Positions 23,660-33,122 of a stretch of DNA of 64,000 nucleotides are shown here, piece by piece. The position numbers and the translations under genes are program-made. The stretch comes from Sphingobium indicum B90A. Its GTDB lineage: Bacteria > Pseudomonadota > Alphaproteobacteria > Sphingomonadales > Sphingomonadaceae. Each line of letters begins with the position of its first letter. Positions within the stretch are counted from its first letter, which is position 1. The notes below the pieces were generated by a model, which worked only from the letters and a program-made list of their open reading frames with translations, searched no databases and was not told the origin of the DNA. The stretch spans positions 1,860,001 through 1,924,000 of the forward strand of contig NZ_CP013070.1 of NCBI RefSeq assembly GCF_000264945.2, written 5' to 3'.

Positions 23660-24625
23660 TCAGCGCCCGTCCCGCAACCATGCGGCCACCTTCTCCGCAA
23701 TGGCGCGGAAAGCCGCGCCGTGCGCGTCGTCGCCCGCTGCCGGGGGATCGCCAGCGTCGGACCGGCGGCGAATGTCGATGGCGAGCGGTATCCGGCCGAG
23801 GAAGGGCATGCCCATCTCCCCGGCGGCGGCTTCCGCGCCGCCCTGGCCGAAGGGGTCCGACACCTCCCCGCAATGGGGGCAGGCATAGCCCGCCATATTC
23901 TCGACAAGGCCGATCATCGGCACCTGCGTCTGTTCGAACAGGCTGACGGCGCGGGTGGCGTCGATCAGCGCCAGATCCTGCGGCGTGGAGACGATGACCG
24001 CGCCGACCGGCTTGTGCTTCTGCACCATCGACAATTGCACGTCCCCGGTGCCCGGCGGCATGTCGACGACCAGCAGTTCCATGTCGCCCCAATCCGCCTC
24101 GATCAACTGGGCCAGGGCATTGCCCGCCATCGGCCCGCGCCAGGCCAGCGCCTTGCCCGGCTCCACCAGATGCCCCATGGACAGCATCGGAACGCCAAAG
24201 GGGCTTTGCACCGGAATGAGCTGCTTGTCCCTGGCCTGCGGCTTCCTGTCCTCGCTGCCCATCAGCCGCGCCTGCGACGGGCCGTAAATGTCCGCGTCGA
24301 CCAGCCCGACCTTCACCCCCAGCCTTTGCAGCGCGACAGCGAGATTGGCCGACAGGGTCGATTTGCCCACCCCGCCCTTGCCCGACGCGACGGCGACGAT
24401 CTTCAACGGCTTGCGCTCGGCGGTCATGGCGATGCGCACGTCGTCGACGCCCGGCACGGTCAGCGCGCCTTCGCGGATCGCGGCGGCAACGGCGTCGCGC
24501 TGCTCCGGCGACAGGCCCGCCACGTCCAGCGCCAGCGACATCACCCCGTCCTTGAGGCGCGGCGCGCTGGCGCGGCCGTCGGTCAGCGTTTTCAGGCGGG
24601 CGGCGAAATCTTCGAGCTGGGTCAT
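23660..24625 (-). CDS. mrp: Mrp/NBP35 family iron-sulphur carrier ATPase
   Basis: The 321-residue protein starts with a MIP18/DUF59-like domain (residues 1-70) and has a deviant Walker A, SGKGGVGKST at 81-90. It also carries DADIYGPSQARLMG, DMPPGTGDVQLSM and a C-x-x-C motif in GYACPHCGE, which holds a bridging iron-sulphur cluster. Mrp/ApbC proteins carry and transfer Fe-S clusters in the cytoplasm. The length is a little shorter than the 350-370 residues common in the family, but no motif is missing. It is divergent from hflK. Confidence 0.94.
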   Translation of the reverse strand: MTQLEDFAARLKTLTDGRASAPRLKDGVMSLALDVAGLSPEQRDAVAAAIREGALTVPGVDDVRIAMTAERKPLKIVAVASGKGGVGKSTLSANLAVALQRLGVKVGLVDADIYGPSQARLMGSEDRKPQARDKQLIPVQSPFGVPMLSMGHLVEPGKALAWRGPMAGNALAQLIEADWGDMELLVVDMPPGTGDVQLSMVQKHKPVGAVIVSTPQDLALIDATRAVSLFEQTQVPMIGLVENMAGYACPHCGEVSDPFGQGGAEAAAGEMGMPFLGRIPLAIDIRRRSDAGDPPAAGDDAHGAAFRAIAEKVAAWLRDGR

Positions 24626-24761
24626 GGCAGGCCATCTAGGGACTTTCCCCGTCCGGCGAAACCGGCAGGGGGCCGTTTTTCTTGGCCGCCGACATCATTC
24701 GAAACAATAATCGTTGCGAAGGGCACTGTTTTTCGCCGGAGAGCCTACCTATAGAGGGGGC

Positions 24762-25889
24762 ATGAAGAGATTTTTCGGGTGGATGCCGGGCATAGCGAGC
24801 GCCATGGCCCAGGGTCCGTGGGGCGGCAAGAGCGACGGGCCGGACGGCAATGACGGCCAGGGCAGGGACGGCGACGGCAAGGGGAGCGACGGACCGCGCA
24901 ACCCCTGGACCCAGCCGGGCCGCCCCGGCGCCAAGGGCCCTTCCGCGATCGAGGAACTGCTCCGCCGCAGCAAGGAGAGCTTCGGCCAGGGCGGGGGCGG
25001 CTTCGGCAATCTGCCGCCGCGCCCCTCCGGCAAGGCGCTGTGGCCAGCCGCCATCGGCATATTGGTGGTGCTGTGGCTGGTCCTGACCTGCTTCCACCGC
25101 GTCGGCCCGCAGGAGCGCGGCGTCGTCACCCTGCTCGGCAAGTACAGCCGCACCCTCTCCCCCGGCATCAGCCTGACGCTGCCCGCCCCGCTGGAAAATG
25201 TGACGACCGTCGATGTCGAGGAAATCCGCACCATCGACATCGGGTCGACGCGGGCGGAGAGCGAGAATCTGGTGCTGACCGGCGACCAGAACATCATCGA
25301 CCTCGCTTATTCGGTGCGCTGGAACATCCGCAGCCCGGAACTTTACCTGTTCCAGCTTTCCGACCCTGACTCCTCGGTGCGCGAAGTCGCCGAAAGCGCG
25401 ATGCGCTCGGTCGTCGCCAGCGTCAGCCTGGAGGATGCGCTGGGCGCGGGCCGCACCGAGATCGAGCAGCAGGTCGAGCAGCGGATGCAGGAGATATTGG
25501 ACGGCTACAGGTCCGGCATCCGCGTGCAGGGCGTCGCCATCAAGCAGGCCGATCCCCCGACCGCCGTCAACGACGCGTTCAAGGCCGTGTCTGCTGCGCA
25601 GCAGACCGCCCAGACCTATCTCAACGAAGCCCGCGCCGCCGCGCAGCAGGTGACGGCCAAGGCGCAGGGCGAGGCCGCCGCGTTCGACAAGGTGTACGAG
25701 CAGTACAAGCTCGCGCCCGACGTGACCCGCCGCCGCATGTATTATGAAACCATGGAGGGTGTTCTGTCGAACGTCGACAAGACCATCGTCGAGGGCGGCA
25801 ATGTCACGCCCTATCTGCCCCTTCCCGAACTCAGGCGCAGGGCACAGGGCGGCGCGCCGCAGGGCAGCGCGACCGTGGAGGGCCAGTGA
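24762..25889 (+). CDS. hflK: FtsH protease modulator HflK
   Basis: The 375-residue protein has the HflK layout: a Gly/Asp/Pro-rich cytoplasmic N-terminus (residues 18-60), one transmembrane helix at about 93-110, and a periplasmic SPFH/Band 7 domain. The latter includes GVVTLLGKYSRTLSPGISLTLPAP and GVAIKQADPPTAVNDAFKAV. HflK and HflC form a membrane cage around FtsH and regulate its proteolysis of membrane proteins. The ATG at 24762 is preceded by AGGGGG and matches the usual HflK start (MKRFFGW). It overlaps hflC by one base (TGATG). Confidence 0.95.
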   Translation: MKRFFGWMPGIASAMAQGPWGGKSDGPDGNDGQGRDGDGKGSDGPRNPWTQPGRPGAKGPSAIEELLRRSKESFGQGGGGFGNLPPRPSGKALWPAAIGILVVLWLVLTCFHRVGPQERGVVTLLGKYSRTLSPGISLTLPAPLENVTTVDVEEIRTIDIGSTRAESENLVLTGDQNIIDLAYSVRWNIRSPELYLFQLSDPDSSVREVAESAMRSVVASVSLEDALGAGRTEIEQQVEQRMQEILDGYRSGIRVQGVAIKQADPPTAVNDAFKAVSAAQQTAQTYLNEARAAAQQVTAKAQGEAAAFDKVYEQYKLAPDVTRRRMYYETMEGVLSNVDKTIVEGGNVTPYLPLPELRRRAQGGAPQGSATVEGQ

Positions 25890-26734
25890 TGCAGAGCCTT
25901 GTCCGCCATCCCGTCGCGCTGGCGCTGCTGGCCATCGCCGCGCTGCTGCTGGTCGGCAGCACCATCGCCATCGTGCCCGAAACCAAGCAGGGCGTGATCG
26001 TGCGCTTCGGCGATCCCAAGAAGATCATCAACCGATACCGCCCGAACGAGGATTTCGGCAAGACCGGCGCGGGCGTCATCCTGCGCTGGCCGTTCATCGA
26101 CCAGATCGTGTGGATCGACAAGCGCGTGCTGTCGGTGGAGATGGAGCGGCAGCAGGTGCTGTCCACCGACCAGTTGCGCCTGCAGGTCGACGCCTTCGCC
26201 CGTTACCGCATCGTCGATCCGCTGCGCATGTATATCGCGGCGGGCAGCGAGGAGCGGGTGTCGGACGCGCTCCGCCCGATCCTGGGTTCCGCGCTGCGCA
26301 ACGAACTGGGCAAGCGGCCCTTCGCGGCGCTGCTCTCCCCCGAGCGGGGCCAAGTGATGGACAATATAGAGGCCGGCCTGAACCGCGTCGCCCGCCAATA
26401 TGGCGCGCAGATCGTCGACGTGCGCATCAAGCGGGCCGACCTGCCCGACGGCGCGCCGCTGGAAAGCGCCTTCACCCGGATGCGGACGGCGCGGGAGCAG
26501 GAGGCGCTCACCATCCGGGCCCAGGGGGCCAAGCAGGCGCAGATCATCCGCGCCGAAGCGGACGCCAACGCCGCCCGCATCTATTCGGACAGCTTCGGCA
26601 AGGATGCGCAATTCTACGATTTTTATCGCGCCATGCAGGCCTATCGCTATACGTTCGCCCCGGATCGGCAGGGGTCGACCGCCATGGTCCTCTCCCGCGA
26701 CAATGATTTCCTGAAACAGTTTCAGGGGCGTTGA
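25889..26734 (+). CDS. hflC: FtsH protease modulator HflC
   Basis: The 281-residue protein has an N-terminal transmembrane helix (ALALLAIAALLLVGSTIAIV) followed by a Band 7 domain with ETKQGVIVRFGDPKKII, IDKRVLSVEMERQQVLSTD and YGAQIVDVRIKRADLPDGA. These are HflC hallmarks. It partners HflK at the periplasmic side of the inner membrane. Its start overlaps the hflK stop, and a Do-like protease gene follows after about 110 bp. The three form a membrane and periplasm protein-quality-control unit. Confidence 0.95.
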   Translation: MQSLVRHPVALALLAIAALLLVGSTIAIVPETKQGVIVRFGDPKKIINRYRPNEDFGKTGAGVILRWPFIDQIVWIDKRVLSVEMERQQVLSTDQLRLQVDAFARYRIVDPLRMYIAAGSEERVSDALRPILGSALRNELGKRPFAALLSPERGQVMDNIEAGLNRVARQYGAQIVDVRIKRADLPDGAPLESAFTRMRTAREQEALTIRAQGAKQAQIIRAEADANAARIYSDSFGKDAQFYDFYRAMQAYRYTFAPDRQGSTAMVLSRDNDFLKQFQGR

Positions 26735-26844
26735 TTTCATTACGGAACCCGCGTCATTCAATGAGGGTTAAGACTAGACGGCGCATCCCGCTCATCGCAG
26801 AGTCCCGCCTTTCCTTCGCCAAGTTCATGAGAGGACCGTCACGA

Positions 26845-28353
26845 GTGCGTTACGCTTATGCCATTACCGGCGCCCTGCTGCTCGGCGGCACCGCCATCGC
26901 CGTTACCTCCAGCCCGAATGTCGGCGCCCAGGTCGCGCAGAATGAAGGCATGCAGGCAGCAGCCCCCGCCGGCGCCCCGGCCAGCCTGGCCGACATGGTC
27001 GAAAAGCTGCAACCGGCCGTGGTCAACATTTCCACCAAGCAGCGCGTGCAGGTGCAGAATCCCTTTGCCGGCACGCCGTTCGGCGACCTGTTCGGCGCTC
27101 CGGGCGGAAGGCCGCAGACGCGCCAGGCGCAATCACTGGGGTCGGGCTTCATCATTTCGGCCGACGGCTATATCGTCACCAACAACCATGTGGTGTCCGC
27201 CGGCGCCGAAGGAGCCAGCGTCGATTCCATCACCGTCACCCTGACCAACAGCGAGGAATATCCGGCCAGGCTGGTGGGCCGCGATCCCGCGACCGACATC
27301 GCCGTGCTGAAGATCGAGCCGAAAAAGGCGCTGCCCTTCGTCAAGTTCGGCGACAGCACCAAGGCGCGCGTGGGCGACTGGGTGATCGCCATCGGCAACC
27401 CCTTCGCCCTGTCGGGCACGGTGACGGCGGGCATCATCTCCGCCGTGCATCGCGGCACCGGCGGCACATATGACAAGTTCATCCAGACCGACGCCTCGAT
27501 CAACCAGGGCAACTCCGGCGGCCCGATGTTCGACATGCGCGGCAATGTGATCGGCATCAACAGCCAGATCCTCTCGCCCTCCGGCGGCAATGTCGGCATC
27601 GGCTTCGCCATCCCGTCGGAACAGGCGGCGCCGATCGTCGACACGCTGCGCAAGGGCCAGGCGGTCAAGCGCGGCTATCTGGGCATCCAGATCAGCCCGC
27701 TGGGCGAGGATCTGGCCGATTCGCTCGGCCTCGCCAAGAATCGCGGCGAATTCGTCCAGGGCGTGGAGCCGGGCAAGGGCGCGGACAAGGCCGGGATCAA
27801 GGCGGGCGACGTGATCGTCAGCGTCGCCGGCCAGGAAGTGACGCCGGACCAGAATCTCTCGTCCATCGTCGCTTCCCAACCCATCGGCGGCCGCGTCCCC
27901 ATCGTGCTGCTGCGCAACGGCCAGCGCCAGACCGTCACCGCCGTGGTGGGCGAACGCCCGTCGGAGGACGAACTGAACGCCTTCGCTCAGAGCCAGGATG
28001 AGGATTTCAGCCAGCAGCCGAACAACCCGTCCAACAACGGGCAGGCCAGCCAGCAATCGCTGGGCATTTCGGCCATTCCGCTGACCTCCACCATCATCCG
28101 CCAACTCGGCATCGCCGCCGATACGCGGGGCATCGTGATCACCGCCGTCGACGGATCGACCGATGCGGGCGCCAAGGGCCTGCGCCGCGGCGATGTGATC
28201 ATCACCGCGAACAACCGGCCCGTCGCGACCCAGGCGGACCTCGACGCGCAGGTGAAGGCGGTGTCGGCGCAGGGCCGCAGCGCGATCCTGCTTCAGGTGC
28301 TGCGGCGCGGCCAGCCCGCCGTGTTCCTGCCGGTGCGGCTGCGCGACAAATAA
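26845..28353 (+). CDS. periplasmic Do-like serine protease (DegP/DegQ family)
   Basis: The 502-residue protein has a signal peptide (YAITGALLLGGTAIAVT), a trypsin-like domain with H115 (VTNNHVV), D151 (PATDIAVLKI) and S224 (NQGNSGGPMF), and two PDZ domains at about 270-370 and 400-500. It would degrade or refold damaged proteins in the periplasm. I chose the GTG at 26845 because GAGAGGA lies about 10 nt upstream and the signal peptide begins there. In-frame ATGs at 26761 and 26827 would give a long positively charged leader, which is possible but less usual. The Q/N-rich linker between the PDZ domains is about 30 residues long. Confidence 0.94.
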   Translation: MRYAYAITGALLLGGTAIAVTSSPNVGAQVAQNEGMQAAAPAGAPASLADMVEKLQPAVVNISTKQRVQVQNPFAGTPFGDLFGAPGGRPQTRQAQSLGSGFIISADGYIVTNNHVVSAGAEGASVDSITVTLTNSEEYPARLVGRDPATDIAVLKIEPKKALPFVKFGDSTKARVGDWVIAIGNPFALSGTVTAGIISAVHRGTGGTYDKFIQTDASINQGNSGGPMFDMRGNVIGINSQILSPSGGNVGIGFAIPSEQAAPIVDTLRKGQAVKRGYLGIQISPLGEDLADSLGLAKNRGEFVQGVEPGKGADKAGIKAGDVIVSVAGQEVTPDQNLSSIVASQPIGGRVPIVLLRNGQRQTVTAVVGERPSEDELNAFAQSQDEDFSQQPNNPSNNGQASQQSLGISAIPLTSTIIRQLGIAADTRGIVITAVDGSTDAGAKGLRRGDVIITANNRPVATQADLDAQVKAVSAQGRSAILLQVLRRGQPAVFLPVRLRDK

Positions 28354-28428
28354 GGGCGCGCTACGCGCGACAGGCAAGGAACTGAAAACCAGCCGATCGT
28401 TACGGGTCGCGCTTGCCGGAAGCCCCGC

Positions 28429-28450
28429 CTCCCCTTTACAAAGGGGCGGC
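28429..28450. repeat. short inverted repeat CCGCC..CCCCTTTACAAAGGGG..
   Basis: Positions 28431-28448 include CCCCTTTACAAAGGGGCGG, a short near-palindrome. A related sequence, CCCCCTTCACAAAGGGGGAC, occurs at 39269-39288 before rpoB. It may be one unit of a dispersed repeat, or it may end the deg transcript, since it lies between deg and the next gene. Confidence 0.4.
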
Positions 28451-28497
28451 AGACTCCGGTGGGCGCGGCCCGTCACCTTTTGGGAGAATGACGCGAG

Positions 28498-30123
28498 ATG
28501 AGCGACGGCATTTTCATCGGCCTTGGCGCGCCGGACAAGGTTGGCGGCATCCCGCAGACGCTGAACCTGCGCCGGGCCAACCGCCACGGGCTGATCGCGG
28601 GCGCGACCGGCACCGGCAAGACCGTGACGCTGCAGGGCATCGCAGAAAGCTTCTCCGCGCTGGGCGTCCCCGTCTTCCTCGCCGACGTGAAGGGCGACCT
28701 GTCTGGCATTTCCATGGCCGGTTCCCCCACCGCGAAAAATGCCGACAAGCTGGTCGCCCGCGCGCAGGAGATCGGCCTCGACAATTACAGCTATGCCGAC
28801 AATCCCGCCATCTTCTGGGACTTGTACGGGCAGCAGGGCCATCCCGTCCGCACCACCGTCAGCGAGATGGGGCCGCTGCTGCTGTCCCGCCTGATGGGTC
28901 TCAACGAAACGCAGGAGGGGGTGCTCTCCATCGCCTTCAAATATGCCGACGAGCAGGGCCTGCTGCTGCTGGATCTGGGCGATCTGCAGGCGATGCTGGC
29001 CTATTGCGCGGAAAATGCCGACAGCCTGTCCGCCCAATATGGCAATGTGACCAAGGCCAGCGTCGGCGCGATCCAGCGGCAGCTGCTCCAGTTGGAAAGC
29101 CAGGGCGGCGACCATTTCTTCGGCGAACCCGCGCTCGACATCCACGACATGCTGAAGGTGGATGAGAAGGGGCGCGGCTATGTCAACATCCTCGCCGCCG
29201 ACAGGCTGATGCAGAGCCCGAAGCTCTACGCCACCTTCCTGCTCTGGCTGCTGTCCGAACTGTTCGAGACGCTTCCCGAAGTGGGCGATCCGGACAAGCC
29301 GGTGCTCGTCTTCTTCTTCGACGAAGCGCATCTGCTGTTCGACGACGCGCCCAAGGCGCTGACCGACAAGATCGAGCAGGTGGTGCGACTGATCCGATCC
29401 AAGGGCGTGGGCGTCTATTTCGTGACGCAGAACCCCATCGACATTCCGGAGGATGTGGCGGGCCAGCTTGGCAACCGCGTCCAGCACGCGCTGCGCGCCT
29501 TCACCCCCCGCGACCAGAAGGCGATCAAGGCGGCGGCGGAAACATTCCGCATCAATCCGGACCTGAATGTCGAGACCGCCATCACCGAACTCAAGGTGGG
29601 CGAGGCCCTGGTGTCGCTGTTGCAGGAGGACGGCTCGCCCGGCATCGTGCAGCGGACGCTGATCGCCCCGCCCCGCTCGCGCCTTGGCCCGCTGGACGCG
29701 AAGGAGCGGGCGATCATCCAGTCGATTTCGCCCTGCGCGGGCAAATATGACGCGACCGTCGACCGCGAGTCCGCCGAGGAGATATTGGCGGCGCGGGGTC
29801 AGGCCGCCGCAGCCGCCGCGCAGGCCGCCAAGGCGCAGGCCGAAGCCGACAAGGCCGCCGCCGCCCAGGCCAAGGTGGAGGCGAAGCAGCGCGAGGCCCA
29901 GCTCAAGGAACAGGCCCGGCAGGAAGCCGCCGCCGCCCGTGAAGCCGCCAAGCCGTCCGGTTTCGACAAGGCGATCCAGTCCGCCACCCGATCTGCCGCG
30001 TCGTCGGTCGGGCGTCAGGTCGCCAATGAACTGGGCCGCGCCGTGTTCGGCGGGTCCAGCCGCAGGTCGGGCGGAATCGCGGGCCAACTGGTGCGCGGCA
30101 TATTGGGCAGCCTGTTCAAATAA
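28498..30123 (+). CDS. HerA/YjgR-type P-loop ATPase (DUF853)
   Basis: The 541-residue protein has a Walker A, GATGTGKT, at 35-42, a Walker [12 protein letters not shown], and the segments [18 protein letters not shown] and [31 protein letters not shown]. These match the DUF853/YjgR branch of HerA-FtsK ATPases. Its function is not established. Residues about 430-500 are an Ala/Lys/Gln-rich segment that should form a coiled coil. No NurA nuclease is near, so it is not the archaeal-type end-resection pair. It stands after a 144-bp gap from deg. Confidence 0.9.
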   Translation: MSDGIFIGLGAPDKVGGIPQTLNLRRANRHGLIAGATGTGKTVTLQGIAESFSALGVPVFLADVKGDLSGISMAGSPTAKNADKLVARAQEIGLDNYSYADNPAIFWDLYGQQGHPVRTTVSEMGPLLLSRLMGLNETQEGVLSIAFKYADEQGLLLLDLGDLQAMLAYCAENADSLSAQYGNVTKASVGAIQRQLLQLESQGGDHFFGEPALDIHDMLKVDEKGRGYVNILAADRLMQSPKLYATFLLWLLSELFETLPEVGDPDKPVLVFFFDEAHLLFDDAPKALTDKIEQVVRLIRSKGVGVYFVTQNPIDIPEDVAGQLGNRVQHALRAFTPRDQKAIKAAAETFRINPDLNVETAITELKVGEALVSLLQEDGSPGIVQRTLIAPPRSRLGPLDAKERAIIQSISPCAGKYDATVDRESAEEILAARGQAAAAAAQAAKAQAEADKAAAAQAKVEAKQREAQLKEQARQEAAAAREAAKPSGFDKAIQSATRSAASSVGRQVANELGRAVFGGSSRRSGGIAGQLVRGILGSLFK

Positions 30124-30141
30124 GCGGAGGGGAGAAACGCC

Positions 30142-30558
30142 ATGCGAAAGACGATCATCTGCATCCTGGGTCTGGCGTCGGCGGGCCTGGCGCTCCCCGT
30201 CCATGCGCAGGCCCTCCATGCGCAGAATCGGCGCGACCTGCACCGCGCCGTAGACGCCGCCATCGCCAGCGACATCGCCCGCGACCGCCAGGCCGAACGC
30301 GACGCGAAGCGCCAGCCCTATGTCTCCCCCGGCTATGGCACGATCCGCACCGCCGCGGCGGCGCGCAACGCCTGCGCTGCCAAGGCGCGGGAAGAGGCCG
30401 GGCCGGGCGCGAAGATATTGGGCCGCGTGGCCGCCAGCACCATGTCCACCGGGTGGGAAGTGGAAGGCGAAGTCTCCGGCGGCCGGGGGTCGGTGCCCTT
30501 CGTCTGCTCGGTGCGCAACGGGTCGGTCAGCGGGATCATGCTGCACGCGCCGGATTGA
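30142..30558 (+). CDS. small secreted protein of unknown function
   Basis: The 138-residue protein has a signal peptide (MRKTIICILGLASAGLALPVHAQA). The mature part has a charged helical stretch (NRRDLHRAVDAAIASDIARDRQAERDAKRQP) and a C-terminal region with two cysteines (ARNACAAKA and PFVCSVRNG) that could form a disulphide. It is probably periplasmic. It follows the ATPase gene by 18 bp and is preceded by GGAGGGGAG, a good ribosome-binding site. No family is recognised. Confidence 0.75.
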   Translation: MRKTIICILGLASAGLALPVHAQALHAQNRRDLHRAVDAAIASDIARDRQAERDAKRQPYVSPGYGTIRTAAAARNACAAKAREEAGPGAKILGRVAASTMSTGWEVEGEVSGGRGSVPFVCSVRNGSVSGIMLHAPD

Positions 30559-30591
30559 GGGGGTTGGGGGGGGAAGCCGTCATTCCTCCTT

Positions 30592-30683
30592 CCGTCACCC
30601 CGGACTTGATCCGGGGTCCCGCTTTTCCCTCTACACTGCCTCGTCCAAGGCAGCGAGACCCCCGATCAAGTCCGGGGTGACGG
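30592..30683. repeat. palindromic element, 25-bp arms with one mismatch
   Basis: The arm CCGTCACCCCGGACTTGATC.. at 30592-30616 pairs with 30659-30683 with one mismatch and a 42-bp loop. This core (CACCCCGGACTTGATCCGGGG) is a commonly dispersed intergenic repeat in alphaproteobacteria. It fills much of the 285-bp gap between the secreted-protein gene and the MFS gene. Confidence 0.85.
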
Positions 30684-30843
30684 AAACTGATGACCGTAAC
30701 GGGCCAATAACGACCACCCCTCCACATCCCCAATCCCCCGCCCCACCTAAAAGCCAAACCTTCCCCGCCCCAAATATTGCTGCGCCTTTTCTCTACTCGC
30801 TCGGTTGCGAAACCCGCTGCGCAGGCGCTAAAGGAGGGGTGCC

Positions 30844-32166
30844 ATGCACAGCCCCTCCATTCCCCGCCACCCTCTGCGCTTCGGCAATTTCCGCGCCTAT
30901 CTGCTGGGCCGGCTGACGGCGGTGCTGGCGCAATATGGCATGATGATCGTGCTGGCGTGGCAGGCCTATAATGTCGCCCGCGAAACCATGAGCACCGGCG
31001 CCGCCGCCGCCCAGCTTGGGCTGATCGGCCTGGCCCAGTTCCTGCCGCTTTTCTTCCTGACCCCCGTGACCGGATGGGTGGCGGACCATTTCGACCGCCG
31101 CATGATCACCCGCTTCACCCTGCTGCTGCTGGTGCTGGCGTCGGGCACGCTGGCCTTCGCCACCTATGAGGGCTGGGTCAGCCTGCCGCTGATCTTCGGC
31201 ATCGCCGCCATCGTCGGCGTCGCCCGCGCCTTCAACGGACCGGCCTACAGCGCGCTCGCCCCCAATCTGGTGCCCCGCGAGGTGCTGCCCAACGCCATCG
31301 CCATTTCCAGCGTCGTCTGGCAGGCGGGCATGATCGCCGGGCCGGCGCTGGGCGGCTATGCCTATGCGGCGCAGCCCTGGGGCGCCTATGCGCTGGCGTC
31401 GGGCCTGTTCGCCGTCGCCCTGCTCTGCATGCTGCTGATCGGCCCGGTGCCCCAGCCGCCCCGCGACACCAGCCGCCATCCGGTGCGCCAGATGATCGAC
31501 GGCCTGACCTATGTCCGCACCAACCGGCTGGTGCTGGCCACCATCACGCTGGACCTGTTCGCGGTGCTGCTGGCGGGCGCGACCGCGCTGCTGCCCGTCT
31601 ATGCCCGCGACATATTGCATGTGGGGTCGGCAGGCCTGGGCCATCTCGCCGCATCGCCCGGCATCGGCGCGGGCGCCACGGCCCTCTTCTTTTCCTTCCG
31701 GCCGATGAGGACGGAGGTGGGCCTGAAAATGCTGGGGGCCGTCATTCTGTTCGGCATCGCCACCATCGTCTTCGGCTCCACCGCCTTCCTGCCCCGCGCC
31801 ATTGCGCCCGAAGTCGGCATTGCGGCGCTGGTCCTGCTGGGATCGGCCGACATGGTGTCGGTCTATGTCCGGCAGTCGCTGATCCAGCTTCACACGCCGG
31901 ACGAGATGCGCGGCCGCGTGTCCAGCCTGTCGCAGCTCACCATTTCCGCCTCCAACGAACTGGGGGAGGCGGAATCCGGCTTCCTCGCCGCGCTGGTCGG
32001 CCCTGTCGCGGCGGTGATCGGCGGCGGGATCGGCGCCATCGCGATAACCCTGATCTGGGCGAAGCTCTTTCCAGAACTCCGTCTTGCCCGTACCTTCGAC
32101 CCACCCGAAACAAGGGCGGCCGAGTCCACGCAGGAGCCAAAATCCATTCAGGAGATAGCGCAATGA
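30844..32166 (+). CDS. MFS transporter (MFS_3/EntS-like)
   Basis: The 440-residue protein has about 12 transmembrane helices, the MFS motif A ([10 protein letters not shown]) between helices 2 and 3, and the MFS_3 features [25 protein letters not shown] and [24 protein letters not shown]. EntS, the enterobactin exporter, belongs to this group, so an export role is likely. Its ribosome site is AAGGAGGGG. The stop overlaps the cysK start by four bases (ATGA), which suggests that its substrate is linked to cysteine or its precursors, but this is inference. Confidence 0.9.
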   Translation: MHSPSIPRHPLRFGNFRAYLLGRLTAVLAQYGMMIVLAWQAYNVARETMSTGAAAAQLGLIGLAQFLPLFFLTPVTGWVADHFDRRMITRFTLLLLVLASGTLAFATYEGWVSLPLIFGIAAIVGVARAFNGPAYSALAPNLVPREVLPNAIAISSVVWQAGMIAGPALGGYAYAAQPWGAYALASGLFAVALLCMLLIGPVPQPPRDTSRHPVRQMIDGLTYVRTNRLVLATITLDLFAVLLAGATALLPVYARDILHVGSAGLGHLAASPGIGAGATALFFSFRPMRTEVGLKMLGAVILFGIATIVFGSTAFLPRAIAPEVGIAALVLLGSADMVSVYVRQSLIQLHTPDEMRGRVSSLSQLTISASNELGEAESGFLAALVGPVAAVIGGGIGAIAITLIWAKLFPELRLARTFDPPETRAAESTQEPKSIQEIAQ

Positions 32167-33092
32167 AGGCATCCAGCATCTTGGAAACCATCGGCAACAC
32201 GCCGCATATCCGCGTAAACCGGCTGTTCGGGGACGCGCCAAAAGGCACGGAAGTGTGGATCAAGTCCGAACGGTCCAACCCCGGCGGGTCGATCAAGGAC
32301 CGAATCGCCCTGTCGATGATCGAGGCGGCAGAGGCGTCGGGCGACCTGAAGCCCGGCGGCACCATCATAGAGCCGACATCCGGCAATACCGGCGTCGGCC
32401 TGGCCATGGTGGCGGCGGTCAAGGGATACAGGCTGATCCTGGTCATGCCCGAAAGCATGAGCCTGGAGCGCCGCCGGCTGATGCTGGCCTATGGCGCCAG
32501 TTTCGACCTGACGCCGCGGGAAAAGGGCATGAAGGGCGCGATCGAGCGCGCGCTGGAACTGGTCGAGCAGACGCCCAACAGCTGGATGCCCCAGCAGTTC
32601 GAGAACCCCGCCAATATCGACGTCCATGTCCGCACCACGGCGCAGGAGATCGCCACCGACTTCGCCGACGCGCCGCTCGATGCGCTGATCACCGGCGTCG
32701 GCACCGGCGGCCACATCACCGGCGTGGCGCAGGTGCTGAAATCGCTCTGGCCCCATCTCAAGGTCTATGCGGTCGAACCGACCCTGTCCCATGTCATCAG
32801 CGGCGGCCAGCCCGGCCCGCACCCGATCCAGGGCATCGGCGCGGGCTTCATCCCGGCGAACCTGCACACGCAGTTGCTGGACGGCGTGATCCAGGTCGAT
32901 CCGGCCGACGCCAAGGAGTTTGCCCGCCGCGCCGCGCGGGAGGAAGGCGTGCTGGTGGGCATATCCTCCGGCGCGACGCTGGCCGCCATCGCCCAGAAGC
33001 TGCCGGAACTGCCGGCGGGCAGCCGCGTTCTGGGCTTCAACTATGACACCGGCGAACGCTATCTGTCGGTGCCCGATTTCCTGCCCGAATAA
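32163..33092 (+). CDS. cysK: cysteine synthase A (O-acetylserine sulphhydrylase)
   Basis: The 309-residue protein is a PLP-dependent beta-family enzyme. K45 in [11 protein letters not shown] binds PLP, TSGNTG lies at about 75-80, and the phosphate-binding segment is [13 protein letters not shown]. It makes cysteine from O-acetylserine and sulphide. [24 protein letters not shown] and [30 protein letters not shown] are typical of CysK rather than CysM. It is translationally coupled to the MFS transporter and followed after 30 bp by a cell-wall hydrolase. Confidence 0.95.
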   Translation: MKASSILETIGNTPHIRVNRLFGDAPKGTEVWIKSERSNPGGSIKDRIALSMIEAAEASGDLKPGGTIIEPTSGNTGVGLAMVAAVKGYRLILVMPESMSLERRRLMLAYGASFDLTPREKGMKGAIERALELVEQTPNSWMPQQFENPANIDVHVRTTAQEIATDFADAPLDALITGVGTGGHITGVAQVLKSLWPHLKVYAVEPTLSHVISGGQPGPHPIQGIGAGFIPANLHTQLLDGVIQVDPADAKEFARRAAREEGVLVGISSGATLAAIAQKLPELPAGSRVLGFNYDTGERYLSVPDFLPE

Positions 33093-33122
33093 GGCCGGAC
33101 GCAGGCAAGAGCCGGAACGGGC

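Noticed and set aside
27133..30546. Very long open frame (1137 codons) on the minus strand opposite deg and the HerA-like ATPase
   Set aside because: Its translation is rich in His, Arg and Gly with no domain, and both opposite-strand genes have clear catalytic motifs. It is a by-product of high GC.
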